This document shows positions 45,134-55,424 of a stretch of DNA of 64,000 bases, piece by piece. The notes below the pieces were generated by a model. The model was not told the DNA's origin, made no database searches, and saw only the letters and a program-made list of their open reading frames with translations. Numbering within the stretch: the stretch's first letter is position 1; each line of letters opens with the position of its first letter. The translations under genes and the position numbers were made by a program. Source of the stretch: Mangrovimonas xylaniphaga (GTDB lineage: Bacteria; Bacteroidota; Bacteroidia; Flavobacteriales; Flavobacteriaceae). Location: NCBI RefSeq assembly GCF_001280435.1, contig NZ_LBIP01000022.1, forward strand, positions 62,001-126,000, given 5' to 3'.

Positions 45134-46726
45134 TTAAAGAATATAGTCTGTGCTCACAAAGTTGGAAGCTTTGGAGTCCAATAAATTGTTCAATATCGCA
45201 TTGTTATAGTCGTTATCCTTTGAGGCTACAAAAGTCCTGATGGAAAACGAACGGAGTGCATCGTGCACACTCAAAGTGGCTACCGCCGAATCCTTTCTAC
45301 CTGTAAATGGATATACATCTGGTCCTCTTTGGCAAGAACTATTCAAATTCACACGGCATACCAAATTCACCAAGGTATCGATAAGTGGCGCTAGGGTTTT
45401 CACATCACTTCCAAACAAACTTACCTGCTGCCCATAATTGGAATCGGCAATATCACTCATTGGCTCTTCAATATCCTTGAAAGATAACACCGGAATTACG
45501 GGACCAAATTGTTCTTCTTCAAATACCCGCATCTCTTTATTCACAGGATACAGCACCGCTGGAAAAATATAATTTGGAGTGGTTTCCCCTCCTTTAGCAT
45601 TCACGATTTCCGCACCTTTCTCAAGCGCATCGTCTATCAATTCTTGGATGTATTGTGGTTTTTCAGGCTCAGGAAGCGGCGTTAACTGCGCGCCTTTATC
45701 CCATGGGTTTCCAAAATTGAGGGCATCCACCTTTTTAGAAAATCGCTTATTGAATTCTTCCACGATATCTTCGTGTACATATAGAACTTTCAAGGCCGTA
45801 CAACGTTGCCCATTAAACGACAAAGTACCTGAAATACATTCTGAAATGGCTAAATCCAAATCGGCATCCTTCAAAATAATTGCTGGGTTTTTAGCCTCTA
45901 AACCCAATACCAATCGTAATCTGTTTTGTCTTGGGTGATGACTTTGCAACGCATTCGCGGATTTACTGTTGCCTATCAAGGCCAAGACATCAATTCGGCC
46001 TGTTTCCATAATTGGAGTAGCCACAGTACGGCCACGCCCATAAATAATATTTACCACCCCTTTCGGAAAACTATTTTGAAAAGCCTCCAACAGCGGCGAC
46101 AACAACAAAACTCCATGCTTGGCCGGTTTAAATATGGTGGTATTTCCCATCATGATTGCGGGAATCAACAAGGCAAACGTTTCATTCAAAGGATAATTAT
46201 ACGGACCTAGACACAGTACTATACCCAAAGGCCCCCGACGAATATGCGCATGAACGCCATCGTGCTTTTCAAATTTAGCACTATCCCGATCCATTTGCTT
46301 GTAGTCTTCAATAGTGTCATAGATATACTCCACGGTTCTATCAAATTCCTTTTGGGAATCCGGTAAATTCTTTCCAATCTCCCACATCAATAGTTTAACC
46401 ACCTCATCGCGCTTGGTTTTCATTTGCTCAACAAACTTTTCCATACAAGCAATACGATTGGCTACTTTCATAGTAGGCCACAGCCCCTGCCCTTTTCCAT
46501 AGGCATCGCAAGCTGCGTCAAAAGCTTCCAAAGCCTCCGTTTTCCCTAAGGTTGGAATGCTCCCCAATAAGGTAGGTTGATAATCTTCGGTGGAAGAAAT
46601 GGTAGAATACACATTTGACGTTTCACCATTCCATTTTTTTAACTCGCCCCCTACCAAATATGTGTTTTGATGTACGAGATTTTTAATTTGATATTGTTCT
46701 GGAATTTCTGTAAACGTAGACGTCAT
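45134..46726 (-). CDS. gapN: NADP-dependent glyceraldehyde-3-phosphate dehydrogenase-like aldehyde dehydrogenase
   Basis: 530 aa from ATG 46726 ([16 protein letters not shown]). Aldehyde dehydrogenase superfamily: NAD(P)-binding [12 protein letters not shown] and [11 protein letters not shown], general base Glu in [11 protein letters not shown], catalytic Cys in [11 protein letters not shown]. The layout and the [24 protein letters not shown] region match the non-phosphorylating GapN type, which makes 3-phosphoglycerate and NADPH in one step. It lies 83 bp after ilvA and could be read through from the ilv operon, but a link to branched-chain synthesis is only NADPH supply for KARI, an inference. 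Confidence 0.82.
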   Translation of the reverse strand: MTSTFTEIPEQYQIKNLVHQNTYLVGGELKKWNGETSNVYSTISSTEDYQPTLLGSIPTLGKTEALEAFDAACDAYGKGQGLWPTMKVANRIACMEKFVEQMKTKRDEVVKLLMWEIGKNLPDSQKEFDRTVEYIYDTIEDYKQMDRDSAKFEKHDGVHAHIRRGPLGIVLCLGPYNYPLNETFALLIPAIMMGNTTIFKPAKHGVLLLSPLLEAFQNSFPKGVVNIIYGRGRTVATPIMETGRIDVLALIGNSKSANALQSHHPRQNRLRLVLGLEAKNPAIILKDADLDLAISECISGTLSFNGQRCTALKVLYVHEDIVEEFNKRFSKKVDALNFGNPWDKGAQLTPLPEPEKPQYIQELIDDALEKGAEIVNAKGGETTPNYIFPAVLYPVNKEMRVFEEEQFGPVIPVLSFKDIEEPMSDIADSNYGQQVSLFGSDVKTLAPLIDTLVNLVCRVNLNSSCQRGPDVYPFTGRKDSAVATLSVHDALRSFSIRTFVASKDNDYNNAILNNLLDSKASNFVSTDYIL

Positions 46727-46809
46727 AATACAATAGTTTTTTAATGAAGAATGCTTTGCATAAAGATACAACAAAGTACACTTCCAAGCATTACTTAAAA
46801 GTTATTAAG

Positions 46810-48075
46810 CTATACTAAAAACTGAAATAAATCCGGCTTGTTATTGAGGTAATCGCCATAAAATTTATGTAGTTTCATTTTGGTAATCAAGGGCTCCAAA
46901 TCCTGTGGTGATTTCAACTCAATTCCCACGACTGCCGAACCATTATCACGATTGGATTTTTTTGTGTATTCAAAGTGCGTAATGTCATCGCCAGGTCCTA
47001 AAATATCTACCACAAATTCCTTAAGCGCTCCTGCCCTTTGAGGGAATTTCACTATGAAATAATGCTTCAAATTTGAATATAACAAAGCGCGCTCCTTAAT
47101 TTCAGCCATACGGGTGATATCGTTATTACTTCCACTCACCACGCATACGACATTTTTACCTTTTATTTTATCGGCATAAAAACTGAGAGCAGCAATACTC
47201 AAGGCGCCTGCAGGTTCCACTACAATGGCTTCTTTATTGTAGAGTTCCAAAATGGTTTGACAAATTTTCCCCTCCGGAACTGTGATAACATCATCCAAAT
47301 TCTGCCGACAGATTTCAAAAGTTTTATCACCTACCTTTTTAACAGCGGCCCCGTCCACAAAATTCTCAATATGTTTAAGTTTGGTATTTTTGTTGTTCCG
47401 CAATGAAACCGACATGGAAGGCGCGCCTTCTGGCTCTACACCAATGATTTTGGTTTTTGGTGACAATTCCTTAAAAACGCTTGACAAACCAGACGCCAAT
47501 CCACCGCCACCAATAGGCACAAACACATAGTCTATGGGTTCTTTTGCCTGCCGAATGATTTCCAAACCAACGGTTGCCTGTCCTTCAATGACTTTTTCAT
47601 CATCAAAAGGATGGATAAAAGTTTTATTCGACTGCTCCTGTTCTTGGATTGCCGCAGCGTAGGCATCATCAAAAGTATCGCCTTCCAACACCACTTCAAT
47701 ATAATCTTCACCAAACATTTTAACCTGATCGATTTTCTGCTTTGGTGTAGGGGCAGGCATAAAAATGCTCCCTTTAATTTTCAACAATCTGCAGGACAAG
47801 GCGACTCCTTGAGCATGGTTACCCGCACTTGCACAAACCACCCCGTTTTCAATTTCAGAATCCTTAAGCTGCGCCATTTTATTGTAAGCTCCCCTAATTT
47901 TATAGGAACGTACCAACTGTAAATCCTCTCTTTTGAATAATATATCGCTCCTGAATTCCCTTGAATAAAACATATTGGAGGTAAGCGGCGTGTGATGGAC
48001 GACAGATTGCAATTTATCTGCCGCCTCTTTTACCGCTTCCAATGTTGGGAAATAGGTTGTGGTTGTATTTTCCAT
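46810..48075 (-). CDS. ilvA: Threonine deaminase, short form
   Basis: 421 aa PLP enzyme making 2-oxobutanoate for isoleucine. PLP lysine in VRSYKIRGAYNKM (near residue 58), CASAGNHAQGVALSC, and PIGGGGLASG are present. A single ACT-like regulatory domain follows from ~335 (HYFIVKFPQRAGALKEF...), instead of the two in E. coli IlvA, so Ile inhibition may differ. Last gene of the ilv operon, 26 bp after ilvC. Confidence 0.93.
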   Translation of the reverse strand: MENTTTTYFPTLEAVKEAADKLQSVVHHTPLTSNMFYSREFRSDILFKREDLQLVRSYKIRGAYNKMAQLKDSEIENGVVCASAGNHAQGVALSCRLLKIKGSIFMPAPTPKQKIDQVKMFGEDYIEVVLEGDTFDDAYAAAIQEQEQSNKTFIHPFDDEKVIEGQATVGLEIIRQAKEPIDYVFVPIGGGGLASGLSSVFKELSPKTKIIGVEPEGAPSMSVSLRNNKNTKLKHIENFVDGAAVKKVGDKTFEICRQNLDDVITVPEGKICQTILELYNKEAIVVEPAGALSIAALSFYADKIKGKNVVCVVSGSNNDITRMAEIKERALLYSNLKHYFIVKFPQRAGALKEFVVDILGPGDDITHFEYTKKSNRDNGSAVVGIELKSPQDLEPLITKMKLHKFYGDYLNNKPDLFQFLV

Positions 48076-48101
48076 ACTTTTAATTTCTGCTTACTTTCTA
48101 C

Positions 48102-49601
48102 TTAAGACAACACTGCTTCATTGACTTCTGCTGTCTTTATCACTTTCATGGCCGTCATGGCACTTCTCAACCTTTTACCAACCATTTCGATCGGATGATT
48201 TCTTATCGCGTCATTAACCGCAATAAGCTCTAAATTATCAACCGCATTGGATTTTGAAAATGGCTTCCCTACCGTATTCACTGAAACTGTATCCATAAAC
48301 CCTTTCAACAAAGGTTTTGCTGCATGGTCAAACAAGTAACAACCATATTCTGCAGTATCAGAAATCACACGGTTCATTTCATACAATTTCTTTCTTGCAA
48401 TGGTATTGGCAATCAATGGCAATTCATGCAAAGACTCGTAATACGCAGAATCTGCAATAATACCCGCACTCACCATAGTTTCATAGGCCAACTCAACCCC
48501 AGACTTTACAAAAGCCACCATTAGGGTTCCATGATCAAAATATTCTTGTTCAGCAATATGGTTAGGCGTTAATGGTGTTTTCTCAAAATTTGTTTCAGCT
48601 GTGGCCGCTCTCCATTTCAAAAGATTAACGTCATCATTAGCCCAATCTTCCATCATGGTTTTCGAGAATTCGCCAGAAATGATATCATCCATATGCTTTT
48701 CAAACAAAGGCTTCATGATGGTTTTCAATTCTTCAGACAACCTGTAAGCTTCAATTTTTGCGGGGTTGGAAAGGCGATCCATCATATTGGTAATTCCACC
48801 GTGTTTCAATGCTTCCGTAATGGTTTCCCAACCATACTGAATCAATTTTGCGGCATATTCCGCATCAACGCCTTCCTCAACCATTTTATCAAAACATAAA
48901 ATAGAACCTGTTTGCAGTACGCCACACAATATGGTTTGCTCTCCCATTAAATCACTCTTTACCTCAGCAACAAATGACGATTCCAAAACCCCAGCACGAT
49001 GCCCTCCAGTTGCCACGGCATAAGCTTTTGCCTGGGCCAAGCCTTTTCCTTCAGGGTCATTTTCAGGATGTACTGCGATAAGTGTCGGCACACCAAATCC
49101 TCTTTTGTATTCCTCACGAACTTCAGTTCCTGGACATTTTGGTGCCACCATAATTACGGTAAGATCTTTACGCACCTGAGTCCCTTCTTCCACAATATTA
49201 AACCCATGTGAATACGACAACGTCGCCCCTTGTTTCATCATTGGCATCACAGCATTCACCACATTGGTATGCTGTTTATCCGGTGTTAGGTTCAAGACCA
49301 AATCGGCATCTGGAATAAGCTCTTCATAAGTTCCTACGGTAAATCCGTTTTCCACAGCTTGTTTATACGAAGCACGCTTTTCAGCAATCGCTTGCGGTCT
49401 TAGGGCATAAGAAATATCCAACCCGGAATCTCTCATGTTCAATCCTTGATTCAATCCTTGAGCTCCACAGCCCACAATCACTACTTTTTTATCTTTTAAA
49501 ACGTTTATGCCATCCTCAAATTCAGAGGCGTCCATAAAACGACATTTTCCTAATTGCTCTAATTGTTTTCTTAATGAAAGTGTGTTAAAATAATTTGACA
49601 T
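48102..49601 (-). CDS. ilvC: Ketol-acid reductoisomerase (class II)
   Basis: 499 aa, the long class II form with a duplicated C-terminal knotted domain, as in E. coli. NADPH site [21 protein letters not shown] (residues ~35-55) and [11 protein letters not shown] (Arg/Ser cofactor contacts). Isomerises and reduces acetolactate and acetohydroxybutyrate. 13 bp after ilvN. Confidence 0.95.
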   Translation of the reverse strand: MSNYFNTLSLRKQLEQLGKCRFMDASEFEDGINVLKDKKVVIVGCGAQGLNQGLNMRDSGLDISYALRPQAIAEKRASYKQAVENGFTVGTYEELIPDADLVLNLTPDKQHTNVVNAVMPMMKQGATLSYSHGFNIVEEGTQVRKDLTVIMVAPKCPGTEVREEYKRGFGVPTLIAVHPENDPEGKGLAQAKAYAVATGGHRAGVLESSFVAEVKSDLMGEQTILCGVLQTGSILCFDKMVEEGVDAEYAAKLIQYGWETITEALKHGGITNMMDRLSNPAKIEAYRLSEELKTIMKPLFEKHMDDIISGEFSKTMMEDWANDDVNLLKWRAATAETNFEKTPLTPNHIAEQEYFDHGTLMVAFVKSGVELAYETMVSAGIIADSAYYESLHELPLIANTIARKKLYEMNRVISDTAEYGCYLFDHAAKPLLKGFMDTVSVNTVGKPFSKSNAVDNLELIAVNDAIRNHPIEMVGKRLRSAMTAMKVIKTAEVNEAVLS

Positions 49602-49614
49602 TGCTTTGTATGTT

Positions 49615-50145
49615 TTAATTGCTGAATGCTGCTAGCATTTCTGATATTTTCATTTCGTCTTTGGTTACGGCAATCCTTCCTGAACGGACAAATTGCATGA
49701 TTCCAAAAGGAATTAATTGATTGTATATTTCCTCAATTTCATTGCGCCTTCCAGATTTTTCAAGTACAAAAAATTTCTTGTTTACGGTCACAATATTGGC
49801 GCCGCTGTCCTTGATAATATTTTGGATTTCTCGCTCTTCAAATAGCAAATCCGATTTGATTTTGAACAAACAGGATTCCTGATAAATGGTATCCTCGTCC
49901 TTATGGTAATAGGCCTTGATAACCTCTACCTGCTTTTCAATTTGCCCAACAATTTTCTTGATTTGTTCTTCTGAAACTTTGACCACAATGGTCCACCGAG
50001 ACACCCCTTTGATTTCAGAAACCGAAGAGACAATACTTTCAATATTGACATGTCTTCGTTGAAAAATGGCCGAAATCCTGTTGAGCAAGCCAATATTGTT
50101 TTCGGTATAAATTGAAACTGTATATGTATGAATTGTTTTTTCCAT
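49615..50145 (-). CDS. ilvN: Acetolactate synthase small (regulatory) subunit
   Basis: 176 aa with an N-terminal ACT domain ([28 protein letters not shown]) that normally binds valine, and a C-terminal subunit domain. Activates and gives feedback control to IlvB. Two bp after ilvB. Confidence 0.94.
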   Translation of the reverse strand: MEKTIHTYTVSIYTENNIGLLNRISAIFQRRHVNIESIVSSVSEIKGVSRWTIVVKVSEEQIKKIVGQIEKQVEVIKAYYHKDEDTIYQESCLFKIKSDLLFEEREIQNIIKDSGANIVTVNKKFFVLEKSGRRNEIEEIYNQLIPFGIMQFVRSGRIAVTKDEMKISEMLAAFSN

Positions 50146-50147
50146 AA

Positions 50148-51881
50148 TTAACTTAATCTTACGTCCGACACTGAAGCTCCCGTAGGAATCATTGGGAATA
50201 CATTATCCTCTTTTTCCACACAAACCTCCAAGAAATAAGGCCCTGCGTTACCCATCATTTCAGCAACTGCATCCTTTAACTCTTCCCGTTTAGTGACTTT
50301 TTTAGCTTCTATATAATAGCCTTTTGCAATAGAGACAAAATCGGGGTTGATCATCTCCGTGGAAGCATAGCGCTTATCAAAAAACAATTGCTGCCACTGT
50401 CTTACCATTCCTAAAAACTCATTGTTCAATACCACAATTTTTACAGGTAAACGCTGCTGAAATATGGTTCCCAGCTCCTGAATGGTCATTTGAAAGCCTC
50501 CATCTCCAATAATGGCCACCACTTCCCTTTCGGGTGCCGCCATTTTAGCACCAATAGCAGCAGGAAGCGCAAACCCCATTGTGCCCAAACCGCCAGAAGT
50601 AATATTGCTTTTGGATTTATTGAATTTCGCATAACGACAGGCAATCATTTGATGCTGCCCAACATCACTTACTATTGCAGCATCTCCTTTACTCTGCTCA
50701 TTAATTTCTTTCAACACTTCCCCCATCGTCAAACCTTCCTTTGTAGGATACAAATCTTTTTTTATCACCTTTTCAAACTCCACAACATGAAGCTTTCTGA
50801 ATTCATCATGCCACTGCTCATGATTCTTTTGATCCAATAAAGGAAGTAAAGCCGCCAAAGTTTCTTTGGCATTTCCCAAAACAGCAATATCTGTTTTAAC
50901 GTTCTTGTCCACTTCGGCAGGATCGATTTCAAAATGAATGACTTTGGCTTGTTTGGCATAGGTAGCCAAGTTACCAGTAACGCGATCATCGAAACGCATC
51001 CCTATTGCAATCAGTACATCACATTCATTGGTTAATTTATTGGGCGCATAATTGCCATGCATTCCCACCATGCCCACATTTAACGGATGGTCTGTAGGAA
51101 TGGCCGAAGCCCCCAAAATAGTCCACGCCGAAGGAATACCAGATTTTTCAACAACGGCCTTAAACTCCTCTTCCGCTTGACCAAGGATTACCCCTTGCCC
51201 CCAAACAATCATTGGTTTTTTGGCTGAATTGATCAATTCCGCGGCAGCTTTCACCTTTTCCAAATCCATTTTTGGGATTGGTGTATAACTTCTTATTCCA
51301 GTACATTTTTTATACTTAAAATCAAATTCTGCGAATTGTGCATCTTTGGTAATGTCAATCAATACAGGTCCTGGACGCCCGCTTCTAGCAATATAAAAGG
51401 CTTTGGCCAAAACCTCAGGAATGTCTTCCGCCCTTGTTACCTGATGGTTCCATTTAGTGACAGGGGTAGAAATCCCAATGATATCAGTTTCCTGAAAGGC
51501 ATCACTTCCCAACAAATGCGAGGCTACCTGCCCTGTAATGCACACCATAGGGGTAGAATCAATTTGAGCATCGGCAATTCCTGTAATCAAGTTAGTTGCA
51601 CCGGGACCAGAGGTCGCCATGGCAACACCAACTTTTCCTGAAATACGCGCATAACCTTGTGCCGCATGGGCAGCACCCTGCTCGTGCCTAGTCAAGACAT
51701 GATGAAGTTGCTCTCTGTATTTATATAATTCGTCATACACAGGCATGATTGCCCCCCCAGGATATCCATAAATGGTATCCACACCTTCCTCCAACAAACA
51801 GCGCACAATGGCTTCACAGCCAGAAATACGCTCCGTAGTTGCTACGGTTACTTTTTGTTCTTTCAATGTTTCTGTATTCAT
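50148..51881 (-). CDS. ilvB: Acetolactate synthase large subunit
   Basis: 577 aa thiamine diphosphate enzyme. Catalytic Glu in VLTRHEQGAAHAAQGYAR, ATSGPGATNLITG, FAD-associated region, and the TPP motif GDGGFQMTIQELGTIFQQ...LNNEFLG. Joins two pyruvates, or pyruvate with 2-oxobutanoate. 36 bp after ilvD. Confidence 0.95.
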   Translation of the reverse strand: MNTETLKEQKVTVATTERISGCEAIVRCLLEEGVDTIYGYPGGAIMPVYDELYKYREQLHHVLTRHEQGAAHAAQGYARISGKVGVAMATSGPGATNLITGIADAQIDSTPMVCITGQVASHLLGSDAFQETDIIGISTPVTKWNHQVTRAEDIPEVLAKAFYIARSGRPGPVLIDITKDAQFAEFDFKYKKCTGIRSYTPIPKMDLEKVKAAAELINSAKKPMIVWGQGVILGQAEEEFKAVVEKSGIPSAWTILGASAIPTDHPLNVGMVGMHGNYAPNKLTNECDVLIAIGMRFDDRVTGNLATYAKQAKVIHFEIDPAEVDKNVKTDIAVLGNAKETLAALLPLLDQKNHEQWHDEFRKLHVVEFEKVIKKDLYPTKEGLTMGEVLKEINEQSKGDAAIVSDVGQHQMIACRYAKFNKSKSNITSGGLGTMGFALPAAIGAKMAAPEREVVAIIGDGGFQMTIQELGTIFQQRLPVKIVVLNNEFLGMVRQWQQLFFDKRYASTEMINPDFVSIAKGYYIEAKKVTKREELKDAVAEMMGNAGPYFLEVCVEKEDNVFPMIPTGASVSDVRLS

Positions 51882-51917
51882 AGTCTCAACTTATGTTAAA
51901 AAAGACCCGTCTGGAAA

Positions 51918-53597
51918 CTAAAATTCATCGGTCACACATCCTTTGGAAGCAGACGATACGGTTCTTGCATATTTATACAGCACCCCTCTATCAAATTTTA
52001 ACTTAGGTGCCTTCCATTGTTTTCTTCTTTCCTGTAATTCTTCTTCCGAAACCTCCAACATAATGGCATTGGTTTCGGCATCTATCGTAATTAAATCGCC
52101 ATCCTTAACCAAAGCGATATTCCCCCCCTCCTGGGCTTCAGGGGTGATATGTCCCACTACAAAACCGTGGGTTCCACCTGAAAATCTTCCATCGGTAATC
52201 AACGCTACATCTTTCCCCAATCCAGCACCAATAATAGCAGCTGTCGGTTTCAACATTTCGGGCATACCAGGCCCTCCCTTAGGACCTTCATAACGAATCA
52301 CCACCACATCACCTTTTTCAACTTTACCATCCCGAATCCCATCATTGGCAGCATATTCTCCATCAAACACCTTAGCTTTCCCAACAAAACTCAAGCCTTC
52401 TTTCCCTGTAATTTTTGCCACACTTCCCTCTAAAGCCAAATTGCCATAAAGCATACGTAGGTGTCCTGAAACTTTTATAGGACTTTCTAAAGGCTTGATG
52501 ACATCCTGATCGGGAGATAAATCTGGTACGTCCAAAAGATTTTCTGCAAGTGTTTTTCCGGTTACCGTCAAACAATCCCCATGCAACAATCCTTTTTTCA
52601 ATAAATATTTTAGTACGGCCGGGATACCTCCCACAGCATGCACATCTTCCATCAGATATTTTCCACTGGGCTTCAAATCGGCCAAAAAGGGCGTATTATC
52701 ACTAATTTTCTGAAAATCCTCTAGCGTGAATTCTATCTGGGCCGCTCTAGCAATTGCCAAGAAATGCAGCACCGCATTAGTGGAACCTCCAAGAATGGTC
52801 ACCAACCTTATGGCATTTTCAAGAGACTTTTTGGTAATGATATCCGAAGGTTTAATATCCTTTTCCAACAGCAAACGCATAGCCTCACCTGCTCTAACTG
52901 ATTCATCTTTTTTCTCCTGGCTCAATGCTGGGTTGGAAGAATTATATGGAAGCGTCATCCCCAAAGCTTCAATAGCCGAAGCCATGGTGTTGGCTGTATA
53001 CATACCTCCACAAGCACCAGCTCCCGGGCACGCCTTTTCCACAATACTTTGATAGTCTGTTTCGGTCATGGTTCCCGCCACTTTACTTCCCCAAGCCTCA
53101 AAAGCAGAGACTACATCCAACTTCTTACCATTATGACACCCAGAATCAATAGTTCCCCCATAAACCAAAATGGAAGGACGATTCAATCTAATCATGGCCA
53201 TTAAGGCTCCGGGCATATTTTTATCACAACCTACAACTGTCACCAATCCATCATAACTCATCGCCTGAACTACTGTTTCCATAGAATCGGCAATGATATC
53301 TCTTGAAGGCAAAGAATATCTCATTCCCGGAGTTCCCATTGAAATTCCATCGCTCACCCCAATGGTATTGAATATCAAACCAACCACATCTTCGCTCTGG
53401 GTTCCCTCCTTCACCAATTTTGCCAAATCATTTAAATGCATATTACAAGGGTTACCTTCATAGCCGGTACTTGCAATACCAATAATTGGCTTAAAAAAAT
53501 CTTCATTCGTCAATCCTATGGCGTGCAACATTGCTTGAGCCGCCGGCTGAGTAGGATCCTGAGTTACTGTTTTACTGTATTTATTAAGTTTATTCAT
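51918..53597 (-). CDS. ilvD: Dihydroxy-acid dehydratase
   Basis: 559 aa Fe-S enzyme. Cluster cysteines are in [19 protein letters not shown] and [12 protein letters not shown]; the catalytic Ser is in the [10 protein letters not shown] block. Dehydrates dihydroxyisovalerate and dihydroxymethylvalerate. First structural gene of ilvDBNCA, preceded by a ~176-nt stretch after the attenuator terminator. Confidence 0.95.
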   Translation of the reverse strand: MNKLNKYSKTVTQDPTQPAAQAMLHAIGLTNEDFFKPIIGIASTGYEGNPCNMHLNDLAKLVKEGTQSEDVVGLIFNTIGVSDGISMGTPGMRYSLPSRDIIADSMETVVQAMSYDGLVTVVGCDKNMPGALMAMIRLNRPSILVYGGTIDSGCHNGKKLDVVSAFEAWGSKVAGTMTETDYQSIVEKACPGAGACGGMYTANTMASAIEALGMTLPYNSSNPALSQEKKDESVRAGEAMRLLLEKDIKPSDIITKKSLENAIRLVTILGGSTNAVLHFLAIARAAQIEFTLEDFQKISDNTPFLADLKPSGKYLMEDVHAVGGIPAVLKYLLKKGLLHGDCLTVTGKTLAENLLDVPDLSPDQDVIKPLESPIKVSGHLRMLYGNLALEGSVAKITGKEGLSFVGKAKVFDGEYAANDGIRDGKVEKGDVVVIRYEGPKGGPGMPEMLKPTAAIIGAGLGKDVALITDGRFSGGTHGFVVGHITPEAQEGGNIALVKDGDLITIDAETNAIMLEVSEEELQERRKQWKAPKLKFDRGVLYKYARTVSSASKGCVTDEF

Positions 53598-53773
53598 TCT
53601 TATTATTATACTTCTCTCAATAATTAGTTCTAAATTAAAAGTTTGTGTTTTATGTTATTTTTTTGATTGTAACCTAAGGTTAAACTCAAGCGAATCAAAT
53701 ATAATTCAACGAATTGATTATCAATTATTTAAATGCTAAACAATATGATGTTCAAGGCCTTAATTTTACCAAT
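53598..53773 (-). other. Untranslated region between the ilv attenuator and ilvD
   Basis: AT-rich, no convincing ORF. It holds a 13-bp palindrome TAACCTAAGGTTA at 53670-53682 that could be an operator or mark a second promoter. No clear TAnnTTTG box was found. Confidence 0.5.
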
Positions 53774-53804
53774 AAAAAAAGCCTTCCCAAACAGGGAAGG
53801 CTTT
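53774..53804 (-). terminator. Attenuator terminator of the ilv operon
   Basis: Minus strand AAAGCCTTCCC and GGGAAGGCTTT form a perfect 11-bp stem with a TGTTT loop, ending in a run of T. The 5' arm can alternatively pair with GGGAATGCT (53834-53826, 8 of 9), which overlaps the leader peptide stop codon. Confidence 0.92.
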
Positions 53805-53833
53805 GACTTTAAATATTGACAACACAGCATTCC

Positions 53834-53905
53834 CTACCTTCTCGAAATAATCGCGATGATAATAATGGAAATAATGTGTAATACGTTTCTGTTCATGATG
53901 TTCAT
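53834..53905 (-). CDS. Isoleucine-rich leader peptide of the ilv operon
   Basis: 23 codons (ATG 53905, TAG 53836-53834; an internal ATG at 53896 is another start). Nine Ile plus one Val and one Leu, with the core VLHIISIIIIAII at residues 8-20. The stop lies 29 nt before the terminator stem. A ribosome stalled on Ile codons leaves the antiterminator segment free; one at the stop covers it. This matches the amino acids made by ilvDBNCA. Confidence 0.88.
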   Translation of the reverse strand: MNIMNRNVLHIISIIIIAIISRR

Positions 53906-53912
53906 CAAATAT

Positions 53913-53920
53913 CAAAAATA
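53913..53920 (-). promoter_or_regulatory. -7 promoter box of the ilv leader
   Basis: Minus strand TATTTTTG, exact TAnnTTTG, 7 nt before the leader ATG, so the first ATG would be nearly leaderless and the internal ATG may be the real start. A TTG lies 13 bp upstream, short of the usual spacing. Confidence 0.5.
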
Positions 53921-53953
53921 TCCATCAGGAATCCAAGTTTTTAAGCTCATTTC

Positions 53954-55420
53954 TTAAACTCGCGGCAAATCGCTATCATCCTTTAGTGGCAGGTCGGTAG
54001 ATCCCATCAAATATTTGTCAATATGATGGGCCGCTTGCCTCCCTTCTGAAATAGCCCAGACAATTAGAGATTGCCCCCTACGGGAATCACCCGCCGCAAA
54101 AATTCCCGGAACATTGGTTTTATAATCGGAAACCGTAGCCTGAATATTACTTCTGAAATCGGTGTCCAAACCAAATTGTTCCACCAAAGTTCTTTCTGGC
54201 CCCGTAAATCCTAAGGCCAAGAGCACCAAATCGCAGTCCCATTTTTTTTCTGTATCTGGAATTTCTTTTAACTGAGGTCGCTCACCATCTTTAAAAATCC
54301 ATTCTACCTCAACCGTTTTAAGACCTTTTAGGTTCCCGTTTTTATCTCCTAAAAATTCTTTGGTTGAAATACTAAAAAAACGCTCTACTCCTTCTTGATG
54401 AGAAGAACTTGTTTTCAACTTCATTGGCCAATAAGGCCAAGGCTGATTGGCTGGTCTACCAACTGAAGGCTTACTCAATATCTCAAAATTAACAACGGAT
54501 TTTGCACCATGCCTATTGGAAGTCCCAATACAATCCGAACCTGTATCTCCACCTCCAATCACAATCACATTTTTATCCTTGGCACTCAATATATCGTCGA
54601 ACTCCAACTCCCCGCCAACATATTGATTATTCATTTTCAAAAACTCCATCGCCTGATGCACTCCTTTTAAATGCGCTCCTTTTATAGGAATACCGCGTCT
54701 CTCAGTAGCACCGTTACATAATAGAATGGCATCAAATTCATCTTTAAGCGTTTCCACACTCACATTATCACCTACATGTGCATTAACCTGAAAAATGATT
54801 CCTTCTTCTTCCAAAATGGCAATCCTCCTGTCGATGATTGATTTTTCCAATTTGAAATCAGGAATTCCATAACGAAGTAAACCTCCCACTTTAGCATCGC
54901 GCTCATAAACCGTCACGTTGTGCCCCGCTCTGTTCAACTGCTGCGCAGCAGCCAATCCTGATGGCCCTGAACCAATTACTGCCACGCTTTTTCCCGTCCT
55001 CACCTCAGGTGGATTGGCCACAATCCAACCTTCTCTAAAAGCGGTTTCCACAATATTCTTTTCAATATTTTCTATCGTTACAGGATCCTCATTGATTCCC
55101 AGCACACAGGCTTCCTCACATGGCGCAGGACATAAGCGCCCTGTAAATTCAGGAAAATTGTTGGTGGCATGCAAGATTCTTGCTGCTTCTTTCCATTTCC
55201 CTTTATACACATTATCATTGAAATCAGGGATCAAATTGCCCAACGGGCAACCACTGTGGCAAAATGGAATACCACAATCCATACATCGCGCTCCTTGATT
55301 TCTCAATTTATCCTCCGCTAGAGGAATTGTAAATTCTTTATAGTTTTTAACCCGATCCTCAACATCGGTATATTTTTCAACCTCTCTCTCAAATTCCATA
55401 AATCCGGTGATCTTTCCCAT
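53954..55420 (-). CDS. gltD: Glutamate synthase small subunit
   Basis: 488 aa NAD(P)H/FAD subunit that feeds electrons to GltB. N-terminal Fe-S cysteines in GARCMDCGIPFCHSGCPLGN and RLCPAPCEEACV, FAD motif VIGSGPSGLAAAQ, NADPH motif VIGGGDTGSDCIG, and C-terminal GIFAAGDSRRGQSLIVWAI. Follows gltB by 4 bp. Confidence 0.95.
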   Translation of the reverse strand: MGKITGFMEFEREVEKYTDVEDRVKNYKEFTIPLAEDKLRNQGARCMDCGIPFCHSGCPLGNLIPDFNDNVYKGKWKEAARILHATNNFPEFTGRLCPAPCEEACVLGINEDPVTIENIEKNIVETAFREGWIVANPPEVRTGKSVAVIGSGPSGLAAAQQLNRAGHNVTVYERDAKVGGLLRYGIPDFKLEKSIIDRRIAILEEEGIIFQVNAHVGDNVSVETLKDEFDAILLCNGATERRGIPIKGAHLKGVHQAMEFLKMNNQYVGGELEFDDILSAKDKNVIVIGGGDTGSDCIGTSNRHGAKSVVNFEILSKPSVGRPANQPWPYWPMKLKTSSSHQEGVERFFSISTKEFLGDKNGNLKGLKTVEVEWIFKDGERPQLKEIPDTEKKWDCDLVLLALGFTGPERTLVEQFGLDTDFRSNIQATVSDYKTNVPGIFAAGDSRRGQSLIVWAISEGRQAAHHIDKYLMGSTDLPLKDDSDLPRV

Positions 55421-55424
55421 AATT

